A stretch of 64,000 nt of DNA from Viola odorata. Lineage: Eukaryota; Streptophyta; Magnoliopsida; Malpighiales; Violaceae. Shown piece by piece: positions 26,674 through 36,681 of the stretch. The stretch is taken from NCBI GenBank assembly GCA_963691705.1, contig OY829542.1, positions 58,924,427-58,988,426 on the forward strand, in the 5' to 3' direction. The notes beneath the pieces were generated by a model. It was given only the letters and a program-made list of their open reading frames with translations, made no database searches and was not told the origin of the DNA. How positions within the stretch are numbered: position 1 is the first letter of the stretch; each line of letters begins with the position of its first letter. Made by a program: the position numbers and the translations under genes.

Positions 26674-29600
26674 ATGGCCGGCGCAGACAAAAACCAAACC
26701 CAACCTCCCGAAGATAGAACTCAATCTCCCTTCTACCTCTCTTCGGGTGATCAACCTGGAAACATTATCACTAACACAGTTCTAAAGGGCGATAACTTTG
26801 TTGCATGGTCGAGAGCGATCACACTAGCTCTCAAATCGCGCCGCAAATTTGGATTCATTGATGGTTTAATCAAGAAGCCCACCGATGCTATGAAGATCTC
26901 GGATTGGGAAACCGTGAACTCCATGATTATTTCATGGCTCACTAGAACGATGGATGCTAGAGTTGCTGCGTCCATCCCGTATCATGAAGAAGCTCGACCT
27001 TTGTGGCTGTTTTTGGAGCGCAAGTACATGAAGGCCAACGGTCCACGGATTCAGCAGCTGCGCGCTTCCATCACACTGTGCAAACAATCAAAGGGCGAGT
27101 CGATAGATGACTACTACAATCGGTTAGTTGCTCTTTGGGATGAATTGACTCGGTTGAAACCCCTACCCACTTGCCTTTGCGGACTCTGTACCTGCGATCT
27201 CTCCGCGAAGCTTGCTAATGAGCAAGATAAGGCATATTTCCATCAATTTCTAATTGGAGTTGATGATGATCTCTACTCCGCAGTGCGCACCAATCTGCTT
27301 TCCCAGAAGCCTCAGCCACCTCTCTATGAAGCCTATCAAGCATTTGTTCAAGAAGAAAACTCTCGTCACATCGCTCGCGAGAAGGTAATTGAGCAGGAAG
27401 TTCACGCATTCGCGTTGAGGGCTGATCGCTCTCGGCTGCCATCAGACCGTGTAGATCGGTCCAAGCTCTTCTGTTCTCACTGCAAACAGAAAGGACATGA
27501 TACTACCTCCTGTTTTAAGATACACGGTTACCCTGACTGGTGGGCTGACCGTAACAGAGTGAGCGGGTCTGGCCGTGGTTCTGGCCGCGGGACTCCCGTC
27601 ACACCTAGCCGTGGGGCTCCCGTCACACCTACCACCGGAAATGCCGCCTCTCCTGGTCCCTTTCCTGCAACGCCAGCCCGTGCTCATGCAGTCACGGAAC
27701 TGGGTGATTCCCCATTTGTTGATCTTAGCCGAGCCCAAGCGAAGTCACTGCTGCACTTCCTGAAACATAAGAGTCAGGATGGGGATCGTATGACGGGTGA
27801 GCTATTTATTTTGTCTTGGATTATTGATTCTGGCGCTTCTCATCATGTGACAGGAAACCTGAACTGTCTCGTCGATGTCATACAGATGGATGCTCGCTTG
27901 GTTGGGTTACCGAATGGTCAATGTGTTGTGGCCACGTTGAAGGGTTCCGTCCTTCTCCCAAGTGGCATAACCCTTATCAATGTTTTATTTGTTCCACAGC
28001 TTAACTGCAGTTTGATTTCGGTGACACAACTAATTGATGATTCTAACTGTTTTATCACATTCACTGCTTCTTTGTGTGCTATACAGGACCATCGTTCGGG
28101 GAGCCTGATTGGGGCGGGTGAGCGACGGGATGGACTCTACTATTTCCGTGGCGTTCCTACAGTGCATGCAGTAACGGTACCGGGGCTGACAGAGTTTGAG
28201 TTGTGGCATCGTCGTCTTGGTCATCCTTCTGAGAAGATTGTCAAATTAGTGCCTGCTTTACAGTCTAGTAGTAGTAGTTCTCAGCCGTCCAGCGACACTT
28301 GCGTAGTTTGTCCAAAAGCTAAGCAAAAGCGTAGCTGTTTTCCTGTTAGTAACAGTAGAGCTAGTAGAAAATTGGAATTGATACACTGTGATTTGTGGGG
28401 ACCACATTCAGTTCCTTCTTCCTGTGATGCTATTTATTTTTTGACTATTGTTGATGACTTTTCAAGGGCTGTTTGGATTTATTTATTAAGAAACCAGACG
28501 GAAGTCTCTAGAGCCTTTCGCTCTTTCTTTGCAATGATTAAACGGCAGTTTGCCACCACTGTTAAAACTGTGCGTAGTGACAACGGTACTGAGTTCAAAT
28601 GCATGCTTGACTATTTTGATGAGCAGGGGATCTTATTTCAGACCTCTTGTGTTGGTACTCCGCAACAGAATGGTCGCGTTGAGAGAAAACATCAACACAT
28701 TTTGAATATAGGCCGTGCCTTGATGTTTCAGGCGAATTTACCCATTCTCTTTTGGGGGGAATATGTTCTTGCCGTAGTACACTTGATCAATAGAACTCCC
28801 TCTGCCCTCCTTGACAATAAGTCTCCATTTGAACTGCTACATGAGGATCTACCTGATCTAGATGACCTACGGGTGTTCGGCTGCTTGAGTTTTGTTCATG
28901 ATCAACGTTCCCGACAAGGTAAATTCACCCCTCGCAGTCGGCGCTGCATCTTTGTTGGGTATCCTAACGGCAAGAAAGGGTGGAAGTTTTATGATCTGGA
29001 CACTGGAGACTTTCTTATTTCCAGGGATGTAGTGTTCCATGAAAATGAATTCCCTTTTGCCAACGGGAATTCGACCGCCTTACCTGCTGCTTTGCCTTCT
29101 GTCATAGATGTTGTCGCGGTCAATGAAGACCGCCCGGACAGTTTGGATCCGGTTGTGGAGGACGTTGTGTTCCCTCCCCCTATCGACGAGGAAGTGCCAC
29201 CAACGGAGCCTGCTGGTGCGCTCTCGGCTTCACCATCGGCTGGCCCGACTGCTGCTGAGTCCTCTGATGCACCTTTACTAGGTCGCGGCTTCCGAGAGAA
29301 ACGTTCCTCAGGTTGGTTGTCTGATTATGTTACGCACACTGTACGGAATATGAGTCCATCCCCGCCTTCCTCGCAACCATTCAGCTCCTCAGGTACTCCT
29401 TATCCTATAACACCATTTGTGAATTGTGATAACCTGTCATTGCACCATCGTACCTTTCTCGCAGCTGTCATTGCTGGTGTTGAACCATGCTCTTTTCGTG
29501 CGGCCATGCAAGATGCAGGCTGGTGCGAAGCCATGCATAAAGAAATCGACGCATTGGAGGCCAATGAGACATGGGTGGTGGAGGAGTTGCCGCCTGGGAA

Positions 29601-31017
29601 GAAGGCACTCGGTTGCAAGTGGGTGTATAAAATCAAATATCATGCCGATGGTTCAGTTGAACGCCTTAAGGCACGCCTGGTCATCTTCGGTAACCATCAG
29701 GTGGAAGGCATTGATTACAACGAAACATTTGCTCCGGTTGCCAAGATGGTCACAGTTAGAACTTTTCTGGCTGTTGCGGCTGCTAAGCGCTGGGAGTTAC
29801 ACCAGATGGATGTTCACAACGCTTTCCTTCACGGCGATCTGCATGAAGAAGTGTATATGAAAATGCCCCCTGGTTTTGGATCTGACACCCCCAACAAGGT
29901 TTGTCGCCTGACCAAGTCCCTGTACGGCCTGCGTCAGGCACCGAGATGTTGGTTTGCCAAGTTAGCGGCTTCTTTGAAGAAATATGGCTTTCTCCAGTCG
30001 TATTCAGACTACTCTCTCTTCACTCTACGGCAAGACACAGTGCTCCTCAACGTCCTTGTGTACGTTGATGATCTGATTATCTCCGGTAATGACTCTTCCG
30101 CTATTTCTGCTTTTAAAACATATTTGAGCACATGTTTTCACATGAAGGATTTTGGGCGCCTACAATACTTCTTGGGCATTGAGGTTGCTCACAGTCCGGC
30201 AGGGATTTTTCTCTGTCAACGGAAGTACACACTTGACATTGTCACGGAAGCAGGCCTTCTCGGCGCCAAACCGGCTGACTTTCCAATGGAGCAAAATCAC
30301 TCTTTGGCACTTGCCGCCGGTGTTGTTCTTGATGACCCGGAACGGTTCCGTCGTCTCGTTGGTCGCCTCATTTATCTCTCTTTTACCCGACCAGACTTGA
30401 CATACTCTGTTCATATTCTTGCTCAGTTCATGACCGCCCCGCGCCAAGAGCATTGGGATGCTGCGTTGCGCGTTGTGCGGTATTTAAAAGGGAGTCCAGG
30501 CTAAGGTGTCTTACTCTCCTCCTCTTGCGATCTATCCTTGACAGGCTGGTGTGACTCTGATTGGGCGAGCTGCCCTCTCTCTCGTCGTTCGCTCACTGGC
30601 TGGATCGTCTTCCTCGGTACTTCTCCCGTCTCTTGGAAGACAAAGAAGCAGGACACGGTCTCCCGGTCCTCAGCTGAAGCTGAGTATCGTTCCCTGGCAT
30701 CCATCACATGTGAGTTGAAATGGTTAAAGACTCTCCTCCAGTGTCTCGGTGTTGATCATCCGCGGGCAATGGATGTCTTTTGCGATAGTAAGTCAGCTCT
30801 CCACATAGCCCAAAATCCCGTTCTTCACGAGCGTACGAAGCACATTGAGATTGATTGCCATTTTATTCGTGACGCGGTCACAGACGGGATTGTAGCGCCT
30901 CACTACGTGTCCACAACGGAGCAGCTTGCTGACATCTTTACCAAGGCGTTAGGAAAGAGGCAATTCTTATATCTTCTTCGCAAGTTGGGCATTCGTGATC
31001 TCCATGCTCCAACTTGA
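26674..31017 (+). pseudogene. copia-1 gag-pol polyprotein with one in-frame stop
   Basis: The first ATG of the frame is at 26674, and the frame runs to 31017 interrupted only by a TAA at 30502-30504. Domains in copia order: gag (about 26700-27400), CCHC knuckle CSHCKQKGHDTTSCF (about 27473), aspartic protease IDSGASHHVTG (about 27825), integrase with HRRLGHPS and the catalytic segments DDFSRAVW, RSDNGTEF and GRVERKHQ (28200-28700), reverse transcriptase with YVDDLIISG (about 30060), and RNase H with WCDSDW (about 30547). The stop falls between reverse transcriptase and RNase H. The same frame continues after it to the usual C-terminus, so it is a point nonsense change, not a frameshift. The element should lack RNase H unless the stop is read through. 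Confidence 0.95.
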
Positions 31018-31018
31018 A

Positions 31019-31044
31019 GGGGGGGGGGGGGGGGGGGGGGGGGG
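31019..31044 (+). repeat. 26-base oligo-G polypurine tract
   Basis: An uninterrupted G run between the gag-pol stop codon and the 3' LTR. The position is that of the polypurine tract priming plus-strand synthesis. Its length could be an assembly or slippage artefact. Confidence 0.85.
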
Positions 31045-31177
31045 TGTTAGGACACATATATGCTTATGTTCGTATCTTGTATATTGGGCCTATTGGGCCC
31101 AAAGTTAGCTTGTATATATATACTCATGTATTACTGATTAATGAAGAGAAGGAAAACCTATTTCCCTAAACTTAACA
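31045..31177 (+). repeat. copia-1 3' LTR
   Basis: 133 bp, no difference from the 5' LTR seen by eye. Confidence 0.95.
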
Positions 31178-31335
31178 ATCATCTTCGGGATGGCACTATC
31201 AGTCTTCCATATGTCTCATCTACGCTTCAGCTAGCTGACTTCTTTACGAAGGCTCATACAATTGCTCGCTTTTCCTTTCTCCTTGGCAAACTTTCCATAT
31301 TTTCTCCAAATGATTGTGACTTTGAGGGAGGGTGA
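31178..31335 (+). pseudogene. old copia RNase H remnant, right half
   Basis: After the second ATCAT copy the frame reads HLRDGTISLPYV, LQLADFFTKA and FLLGKL to a TGA at 31333-31335. This is the C-terminus of a copia RNase H domain and continues the fragment ending at 26430. Deleting copia-1 plus one ATCAT rejoins both halves in frame. Confidence 0.85.
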
Positions 31336-31366
31336 TAAAGTATATTAGTATATTGTGTATATATTA

Positions 31367-31627
31367 CTCCCTCCGGTTTTCAATACCTGACATTTTTCTA
31401 CTGAAAATGTAGTCCAAATTAACTGTTGTTTTGAGTCATAATTACAACTTCTCCCTTCTGTCTTAGTTTTTTTACCCAACTAATTAATTTGGTACAATAG
31501 TATTATTATAATTATACTATAAAAAATGGGTAAATTGAAAATTACAGTTAAGAAAACGTGGTCTAAAAATTATTATTTTAAATTTGTCTACTATTTCAGA
31601 AAGTTAATTAATAAAAATCGGAGAGAG
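31367..31627. mobile_element. Stowaway-like MITE, 261 bp
   Basis: The ends are CTCCCTCCGGTTTT and, as reverse complement, CTCTCTCCGATTTT, flanked by TA on each side (31365-31366, 31628-31629). This is the Tc1/mariner Stowaway signature. No coding capacity. Confidence 0.85.
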
Positions 31628-31757
31628 TAATATAAGGTGCGTTAATATTATTTTGTACATGTACATATCGGGGTATTATTGTTTTTTGAAATACTTTGGT
31701 ACATATATGTCCTTTACCATTCAATACAATATCATGTGATGGATAATGACTTGATCA

Positions 31758-32655
31758 TTACATAATACCACACGTTGATTGGCTGTCATTAGGAACATAT
31801 TCACATCTGCACACGTAATAACCACTTCTATGGCAGGGGCAGCCGCCGCCGCCCCAGCTGTCATAAACCGGCCGCCCATAGCACGGATCATAACACGGCG
31901 GGGCAGGAGCCGGCGCTGCCCTACCATGGTCACTGTAACATGGCCCCCAACCAAATCCTTGGTAGCATTCCCTGCAGCAGGCCCTTGCTGGGAACATTTG
32001 GACCCAACCAAATCCTTGGTAGCATTCCCTGCAGCAGGCCCTTGCTGGGAACATTTGGACCGGCTCTTTCGGTTTCTCCAATTCTTTCTGTTTCTCGGAT
32101 GGTTTTGGCTTCTCGGATTCCTTCTTGGGCACTTTGATCTCAATTCCTTTTATGGCTTCCCCGCCTTTGCAGCATATCTTCTTCTTGATCTTTTCAGGAC
32201 TGCAGCATACCACAGTGATTGTCACTGTGTTTGCCTTCTTGTCATATTCCTGGTTCTGGATTTCTCTTGTTCACAAGCATGAAACAAATACAAAAAACAA
32301 CAAAAATATATAAAATAACTTAGTCACTACTGGATTTCCACAACATACATATCATTATTAGTAGTAGTAGTAGTGGTACTACTTAAATTGAGAATTGATG
32401 GACTCACGAGAAATTTGGCAGAGTACTTTCTTGATCTTCTTGTGGCATTTCTCACAGTCTAGGTCCACTTTAATCACCATTGTCGTTACCTACATTATTA
32501 TCGATACATAAATATATGAAACTTTTATATCAGTTTTGTGTTATTCTTTTAATAAGATAAATCATTCTTGTTAATTATACACAAAACAGAATGACCACTT
32601 AATTTGAGCAAGAATGGAATGGAAATAAGGAAAAGTGTAGCTTCACCTCTGCCAT
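31758..32655 (-). CDS. HIPP/Pi21-like heavy-metal-associated isoprenylated protein
   Basis: Three exons (32655-32647, 32489-32408, 32263-31758) have GT-AG introns and consistent phase, giving 198 residues. The first exon encodes only three residues (MAE). An HMA domain (about residues 4-72) carries the metal-site DCEKC. A Lys/Glu/Pro-rich linker follows, then a Cys/Gly/Tyr-rich tail that includes a duplicated ARACCRECYQGFGW block. The C-terminal CGIM fits a CaaX farnesylation box, so the protein may be membrane-attached. Overall it resembles the rice Pi21 / PYRICULARIA ORYZAE RESISTANCE 21 group of metallochaperone-like proteins, which can influence blast susceptibility in rice. A role here is inference. 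The last intron acceptor was chosen because it alone keeps the HMA frame. Confidence 0.85.
31946..32059 (-). repeat. 57-bp tandem duplication inside HIPP-like exon 3
   Basis: Positions 31946-32002 and 32003-32059 look identical. The unit is 19 codons, so the frame is kept and a Cys-rich segment is doubled. Confidence 0.95.
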
Positions 32656-33325
32656 AGCTGTGGTGTGAAGATCCCGAAACCCAGAATTTTTTTCTTAACT
32701 AATTTTGAAGAAAGAATTAGTATTGAAAAAATAGGAACTCTTTTTTAGGTAGAGATATGAGATGAGAAGTGGGCACCGCCAGAAATGAGTAGAGGAGAAA
32801 AGAAGAAAGAGTGCCTTGTTAGTTAAGATTGATTGCATCTTAAGTAGTGTGAGGGTTTGGCTACCCGTAGATTATTGGACCAATCAAGTGCGAACACGTG
32901 TGTACAGTACGTTGAATTTTATGATGCACATGCACTCATCAATAGCTTTGTCGCTTTGCTGTTGCCTAACTAGAGGGGTCTCAATTCAATCTTGATTGCT
33001 GATTGCTGACCCACAACATCATTGGTCAAAAGGACACAATCGAGAGTTTGTTTTCCACCCACAAAACCGTGTTTCTCCTTGCCAACGACTATACCCATCA
33101 CTTGTTTAATCCGACGAGACATAACTTTAAATTGGTGACGTCTTCACTGCTAATGTCCTCAGTCTCACATTTCTCTACAGCACCATTCACATCCACGGGG
33201 ACCTTTACTAGTAAGAATATTTGTTGGCAAACATCGTATGAAAATTATCAAGAGCATATAGAATAATTAAATTACTATAATAATATTCAATTTAAAAAAT
33301 AACTAATTAATTAATGTACTCCTGC
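32656..33325. other. intergenic upstream of HIPP-like gene
   Basis: Includes the 5' leader and promoter of the HIPP-like gene. A frame at 33003-33266 plus shows no recognisable content. Confidence 0.5.
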
Positions 33326-33329
33326 GTGG

Positions 33330-33564
33330 AATATATTCCTTGTTCGCCCGTTGTCAGGCCGAGTTGTCATCTGATGGTTTTCGAGGAGTGTGCTCGACCC
33401 GCTACTTTTCCAGACATTCCGTTTCGTCCATCTTGACATAATTGTTTACCCTGACACGCAAACTGTCCAGGGTTCTCGGGGGGTCTGCCCATAAGGATTC
33501 TCTGAGTTTAACATGCTCACAGTTTCTTTTCAGTGCCTCTGTCGCGAACTCCACGGTGATGTCA
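33330..33564 (-). pseudogene. Gypsy gag fragment, C-terminal part
   Basis: The minus strand reads a Gypsy gag continuation (VEFATEALKRNCEH, SLWADPPRTLDSLR, NNYVKMDE) up to a stop near 33402. Gag-like sequence continues in frame to about 33330. It joins in frame to the part at 36448-36681 when the gag-protease element and one target copy are removed. Confidence 0.75.
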
Positions 33565-33988
33565 TGTTGGTTTTGAGGTTGATGAAGATTCAAGTAATTC
33601 AAGTAGTTTTGATTTTTATGAGCAAAAGATATTTTTCTGATTGATTTTACACACGTTCTTACACGAAATATCTTACACAAATATTTATATGGAATAGAAA
33701 GTTCTAGATCCTACAAGCTAACGCTAAGGTAGCGTTAACGTTGTTAACATTGCAGCGTTAACATGGCTGTGCTAACATACAAAAGAAACATTAACAAGTT
33801 AAGGATTTAACAAGTAAAGGGGTGGCAGCGTTAACATGGCCTAACGCCAAGGATAGGTGGCTAACGCCACGGTAGGGTTAAGATAGGGATAACCTCCAGA
33901 AGAAATATTAACAGGCTATCTCAGCGTCAGCACTAACAACCAAAAAAGTGACAGTAGCGTTAACACGCAAGAGGGGCATCCTTCAACA
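33565..33988 (-). repeat. 3' LTR of gag-protease element
   Basis: 424 bp. The U3 part (plus-strand right half) is packed with GTTAACGC / TAACGCCA words. Confidence 0.93.
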
Positions 33989-34040
33989 CTCCTCCTTGAC
34001 CCTATTGCGTGATACTCCTCCTTGATCCTTTTGCGTGATA
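33989..34040 (-). repeat. duplicated 26-bp unit at polypurine position
   Basis: Two near-identical 26-bp units, 33989-34014 and 34015-34040. In the sense orientation each contains GGAGGAG, so the polypurine tract itself appears duplicated next to the 3' LTR. Confidence 0.8.
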
Positions 34041-34049
34041 GTTTCTTCT

Positions 34050-35907
34050 TCAGTTTCCTTTCATCTTTTTTCTCTTCCTTGTCTTCTTCTTCTTCGATAA
34101 CTTGAATGCGACATTAGGAATATCTTTCAGTGGAGTAACACGCCCCTCTGCAATCTGAGCTTCCTTTCTAGAATCTTCCTCAATAGATGTCACTGGTTCA
34201 GACTTCATTTCTTTGACTATTTTTTCCTTCTTTTCAACTTTCTCATCAACATTCTTCTGGTTCCCACTTTTCTTTAACTGTTTCTGCACCTTAGTTTTTT
34301 TTACCTTATCTTTTTCACCATTGAACCCATCAACCTTCCTGTTTACCTCTTCTTTGATTTCCTCTTTTTCTTCAGTCTTGTCATTCCCTTCTGACCCAGT
34401 TTCTTCTTCCATTACTTCATCATTACTAGCAAAATTACAATCACATGTACCAGCAAAATCACATTCAATTTGGAAGCTATTGTGAATCATAGGGATCTTA
34501 GTGACTCCTTTTCCCTCAGCATCATAAATTCTACAATGTTCATCCTTAAAAATTAGAGAATAACCTCTCCTCATCATTTGACCCACACTAAGCAAATTAT
34601 TTCTTAATTGTGGAACTAAAAGTACATCTCTGATTAGTTTTGTACCTTTGCTGGTTTGCATAGTTGCAGTTCCTTTCCCTTCCGAGTAGACAATTTCACC
34701 ATTTGCTAGCTTCACGCGAACTTTGATTGTTGGGTCTATCTCTCTAAACAAGCTTGAATCATTGGTCATGTGGTTAGAGCAACCACTGTCCACATACCAT
34801 GACTTTTTGCTCTCTGAATTTGGTGAAGTTTCAATTGTGAATGCAAACTCTTCTTTTTGTTCTTCTGTGAAGTTTGCTTGCTGGTTCTGGAGATTTGCTT
34901 GCTGGTTCTGGTTATGGAAATTTGCTGGCTGATTCTGGTTCTGGTTCTGAGCTGCTGCAGGTCTTGGTTGTTGAGCATACTGTTGTTGACGTCCTTGATT
35001 TTGTTTAAAAATGCAAAACCTTTCAAAGTGGCCAAATCTTTTGCAAAAATCACATTGAATCTTAGCTCTGCACACTCTTTCTATGTGGCCAAATCTCTTG
35101 CAGGCTTGGCATTGTTCCTTCATCCAGCAATCTTTTTCTGAATGGTTGGACCTGTTACACACAGCACAAGGAGGAAAATTTCCTTTCCAATTGTAATTCT
35201 TCACAGCTCCTGAATTTTCTTCATCTTTTTTCTTCTCATCTTGCTTGAATCTGAAATTGTGCCTAGCTTGAAACGCACCTTCAGTTGTGCTTTCTGACCT
35301 GTGCAAAAGCCTTTGTTCATGAGCTTGCAGGGAGCCTATCAACTCTGTAACACTTAGTGCTGATAAATCCCTTGATTGTTCAATAGCGGCTGCAACTGAA
35401 TCAAACTTTTCAGGAAGTGTAATTAACATTTTTTTCAACAATTCTTCTTTCTTCAAACTTTTCACCAAGCAACTTCATTTGATTCACAACTTCAATTACT
35501 CTTGATGAGTAATCTTTGATTTTCTCTGTGTCTTTCATGTTGAGACCTTCAAACTGTCTTCTTAAAGTCTGCAACTTGATTGATCGGACCTTCTCTGATC
35601 CTTGATACTCTTCCTCCAAGATCTTCCACGCTTGATGAGCTGTTGATGCTCCAACAAGCCTTGAAAAAATAGATTCAGACACACATGAATGCATAAAGGT
35701 GAGAGCTTTCATGTTCTTGGTTGACTCCTCCTTTTCCTTCTTGATTTGAGCTAGTGTCATCTCGCTTGTATCTGCTGGTTCATATTCTTTTTCTACTGAT
35801 CCCCAAAGATCTTGAGCCATAAGAAAAGCTTTCATCCTTATGGACCAAAAATCATAATTTTCTCCATTGAAAATTGTTGGTGCTGGCAAACTTGCGTTGG
35901 TTGACAT
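34050..35907 (-). pseudogene. gag-protease polyprotein with basic tail, one frameshift
   Basis: The ATG at 35907-35905 opens a copia gag (UBN2-like, with NGENYDFWSIRMKAFL). At a run of seven A residues (sense strand, near 35431-35437) the frame shifts by one. Gag then continues with three CCHC knuckles: CAVCNRSNHSEKDC, CQACKRFGHIERVC and CDFCKRFGHFERFC. An Asn/Gln-rich linker and a copia protease (YVDSGCSNHMT) follow. Instead of integrase there is an acidic-basic tail of about 130 residues that ends in a Lys/Arg cluster (KKKKTRKRKKMKGN) and a stop at 34050. The tail resembles no pol domain I know and could be a nuclear-localisation or nucleic-acid-binding extension. The A-run change is a single-base length difference. 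Confidence 0.85.
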
Positions 35908-36023
35908 CTTGATTTTCTTGATTTCACAACGGATCTGATTTTCTTGATTTCTTGATTTCACAACAAATCTGATTTCTTGATTTCAACACAGGCCCTTAAG
36001 ATCAATAGCGCTCCGCTACCAAT

Positions 36024-36447
36024 TATTGGTTTTGAGGTTGATGAAGATTCAAGTAATTCAAGTAGTTTTGATTTTTATGAGCAAAAGATATTTTTCTGAT
36101 TGATTTCACACACGTTCTTACACGAAATATCTTACACAAATATTTATATGGAATAGAAAGTTCTAGATCCTACAAGCTAACGCTAAGGTAGCGTTAACGT
36201 TGTTAACATTGCAGCGTTAACATGGCTGTGCTAACATACAAAAGAAACATTAACAAGTTAAGGATTTAACAAGTAAAGGGGTGGCAGCGTTAACATGGCC
36301 TAACGCCAAGGATAGGTGGCTAACGCCACGGTAGGGTTAAGATAGGGATAACCTCCAGAAGAAATATTAACAGGCTATCTCAGCGTCAGCACTAACAACC
36401 AAAAAAGTGACAGCAGCGTTAACACGCAAGAGGGGCATCCTTCAACA
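36024..36447 (-). repeat. 5' LTR of gag-protease element
   Basis: 424 bp. Two extra bases separate it from the primer-binding site at 36010-36021. Confidence 0.92.
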
Positions 36448-36681
36448 CGTCAACTGTTGTGGACATTTCCAAACTGAATTTGTCGACGAAAGTCTTCAAG
36501 GACTCTCCGAGTTTCCGTCGGACATCAAACAATAGTGCGGAGGATTTTTTCAAGAGGATGGACGTGCTGAATCTACTTTTGAACTTCTCTTCAATCTGGG
36601 CAAAGCAGCCAATGGACCCAGCAGGTAATCCTTCAAACCATGCTTGAGCTATTCCGGAGAGGGTTAGCTCAAAAATATAGG
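36448..36681 (-). pseudogene. Gypsy gag fragment, N-terminal part
   Basis: The minus strand encodes the Gypsy retrotransposon gag core: ELTLSGIAQAWFEGLPAGSI, then KFKSRFSTS and RRKLGESLKTFVDKFSLEM. The fragment is cut at about 36681 by the junction with the duplicated RPOT3 segment and at 36448 by the gag-protease element. Confidence 0.85.

Larger units (their letters stand above)
26431..31177 (+). mobile_element. copia-1: near-intact Ty1/copia element, 4747 bp
   Basis: The 133-bp LTRs (26431-26563, 31045-31177) appear identical and read TGTTAGGA...TTAACA. The 5-bp target duplication is ATCAT (26426-26430, 31178-31182). A primer-binding site, TGGTAGCGGAGC, follows the 5' LTR at once (26564-26575), and a run of 26 G residues (31019-31044) occupies the polypurine-tract position. 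One long gag-pol frame lies between. The element is inserted in an older copia RNase H gene in the same orientation. Identical LTRs imply recent insertion. LTRs of 133 bp are short for a full-length copia. Confidence 0.97.
33565..36447 (-). mobile_element. gag-protease-only copia derivative, 2883 bp
   Basis: The LTRs are 424 bp each (33565-33988 and 36024-36447). By eye they differ at about three positions, one of them in the terminal dinucleotide of the right copy. In minus orientation the LTR starts TGTTGAAGG and ends CCAACA. The target copies TGTCA (33560-33564) and CGTCA (36448-36452) differ at one base. The primer site TGGTAGCGGAGC is at 36021-36010. The interior encodes gag and protease only. 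No integrase, reverse transcriptase or RNase H is present, so movement would need enzymes in trans. It is inserted in a Gypsy gag fragment of the same orientation. Confidence 0.92.

Noticed and set aside
30480..30560. Frameshift between copia-1 reverse transcriptase and RNase H
   Set aside because: Both parts are in the same frame. The only break is the TAA at 30502-30504.
35425..35440. Programmed -1 ribosomal frameshift at the seven-A run
   Set aside because: A -1 slip gives the wrong frame. The needed change is +1 or -2, so a one-base length mutation is simpler.
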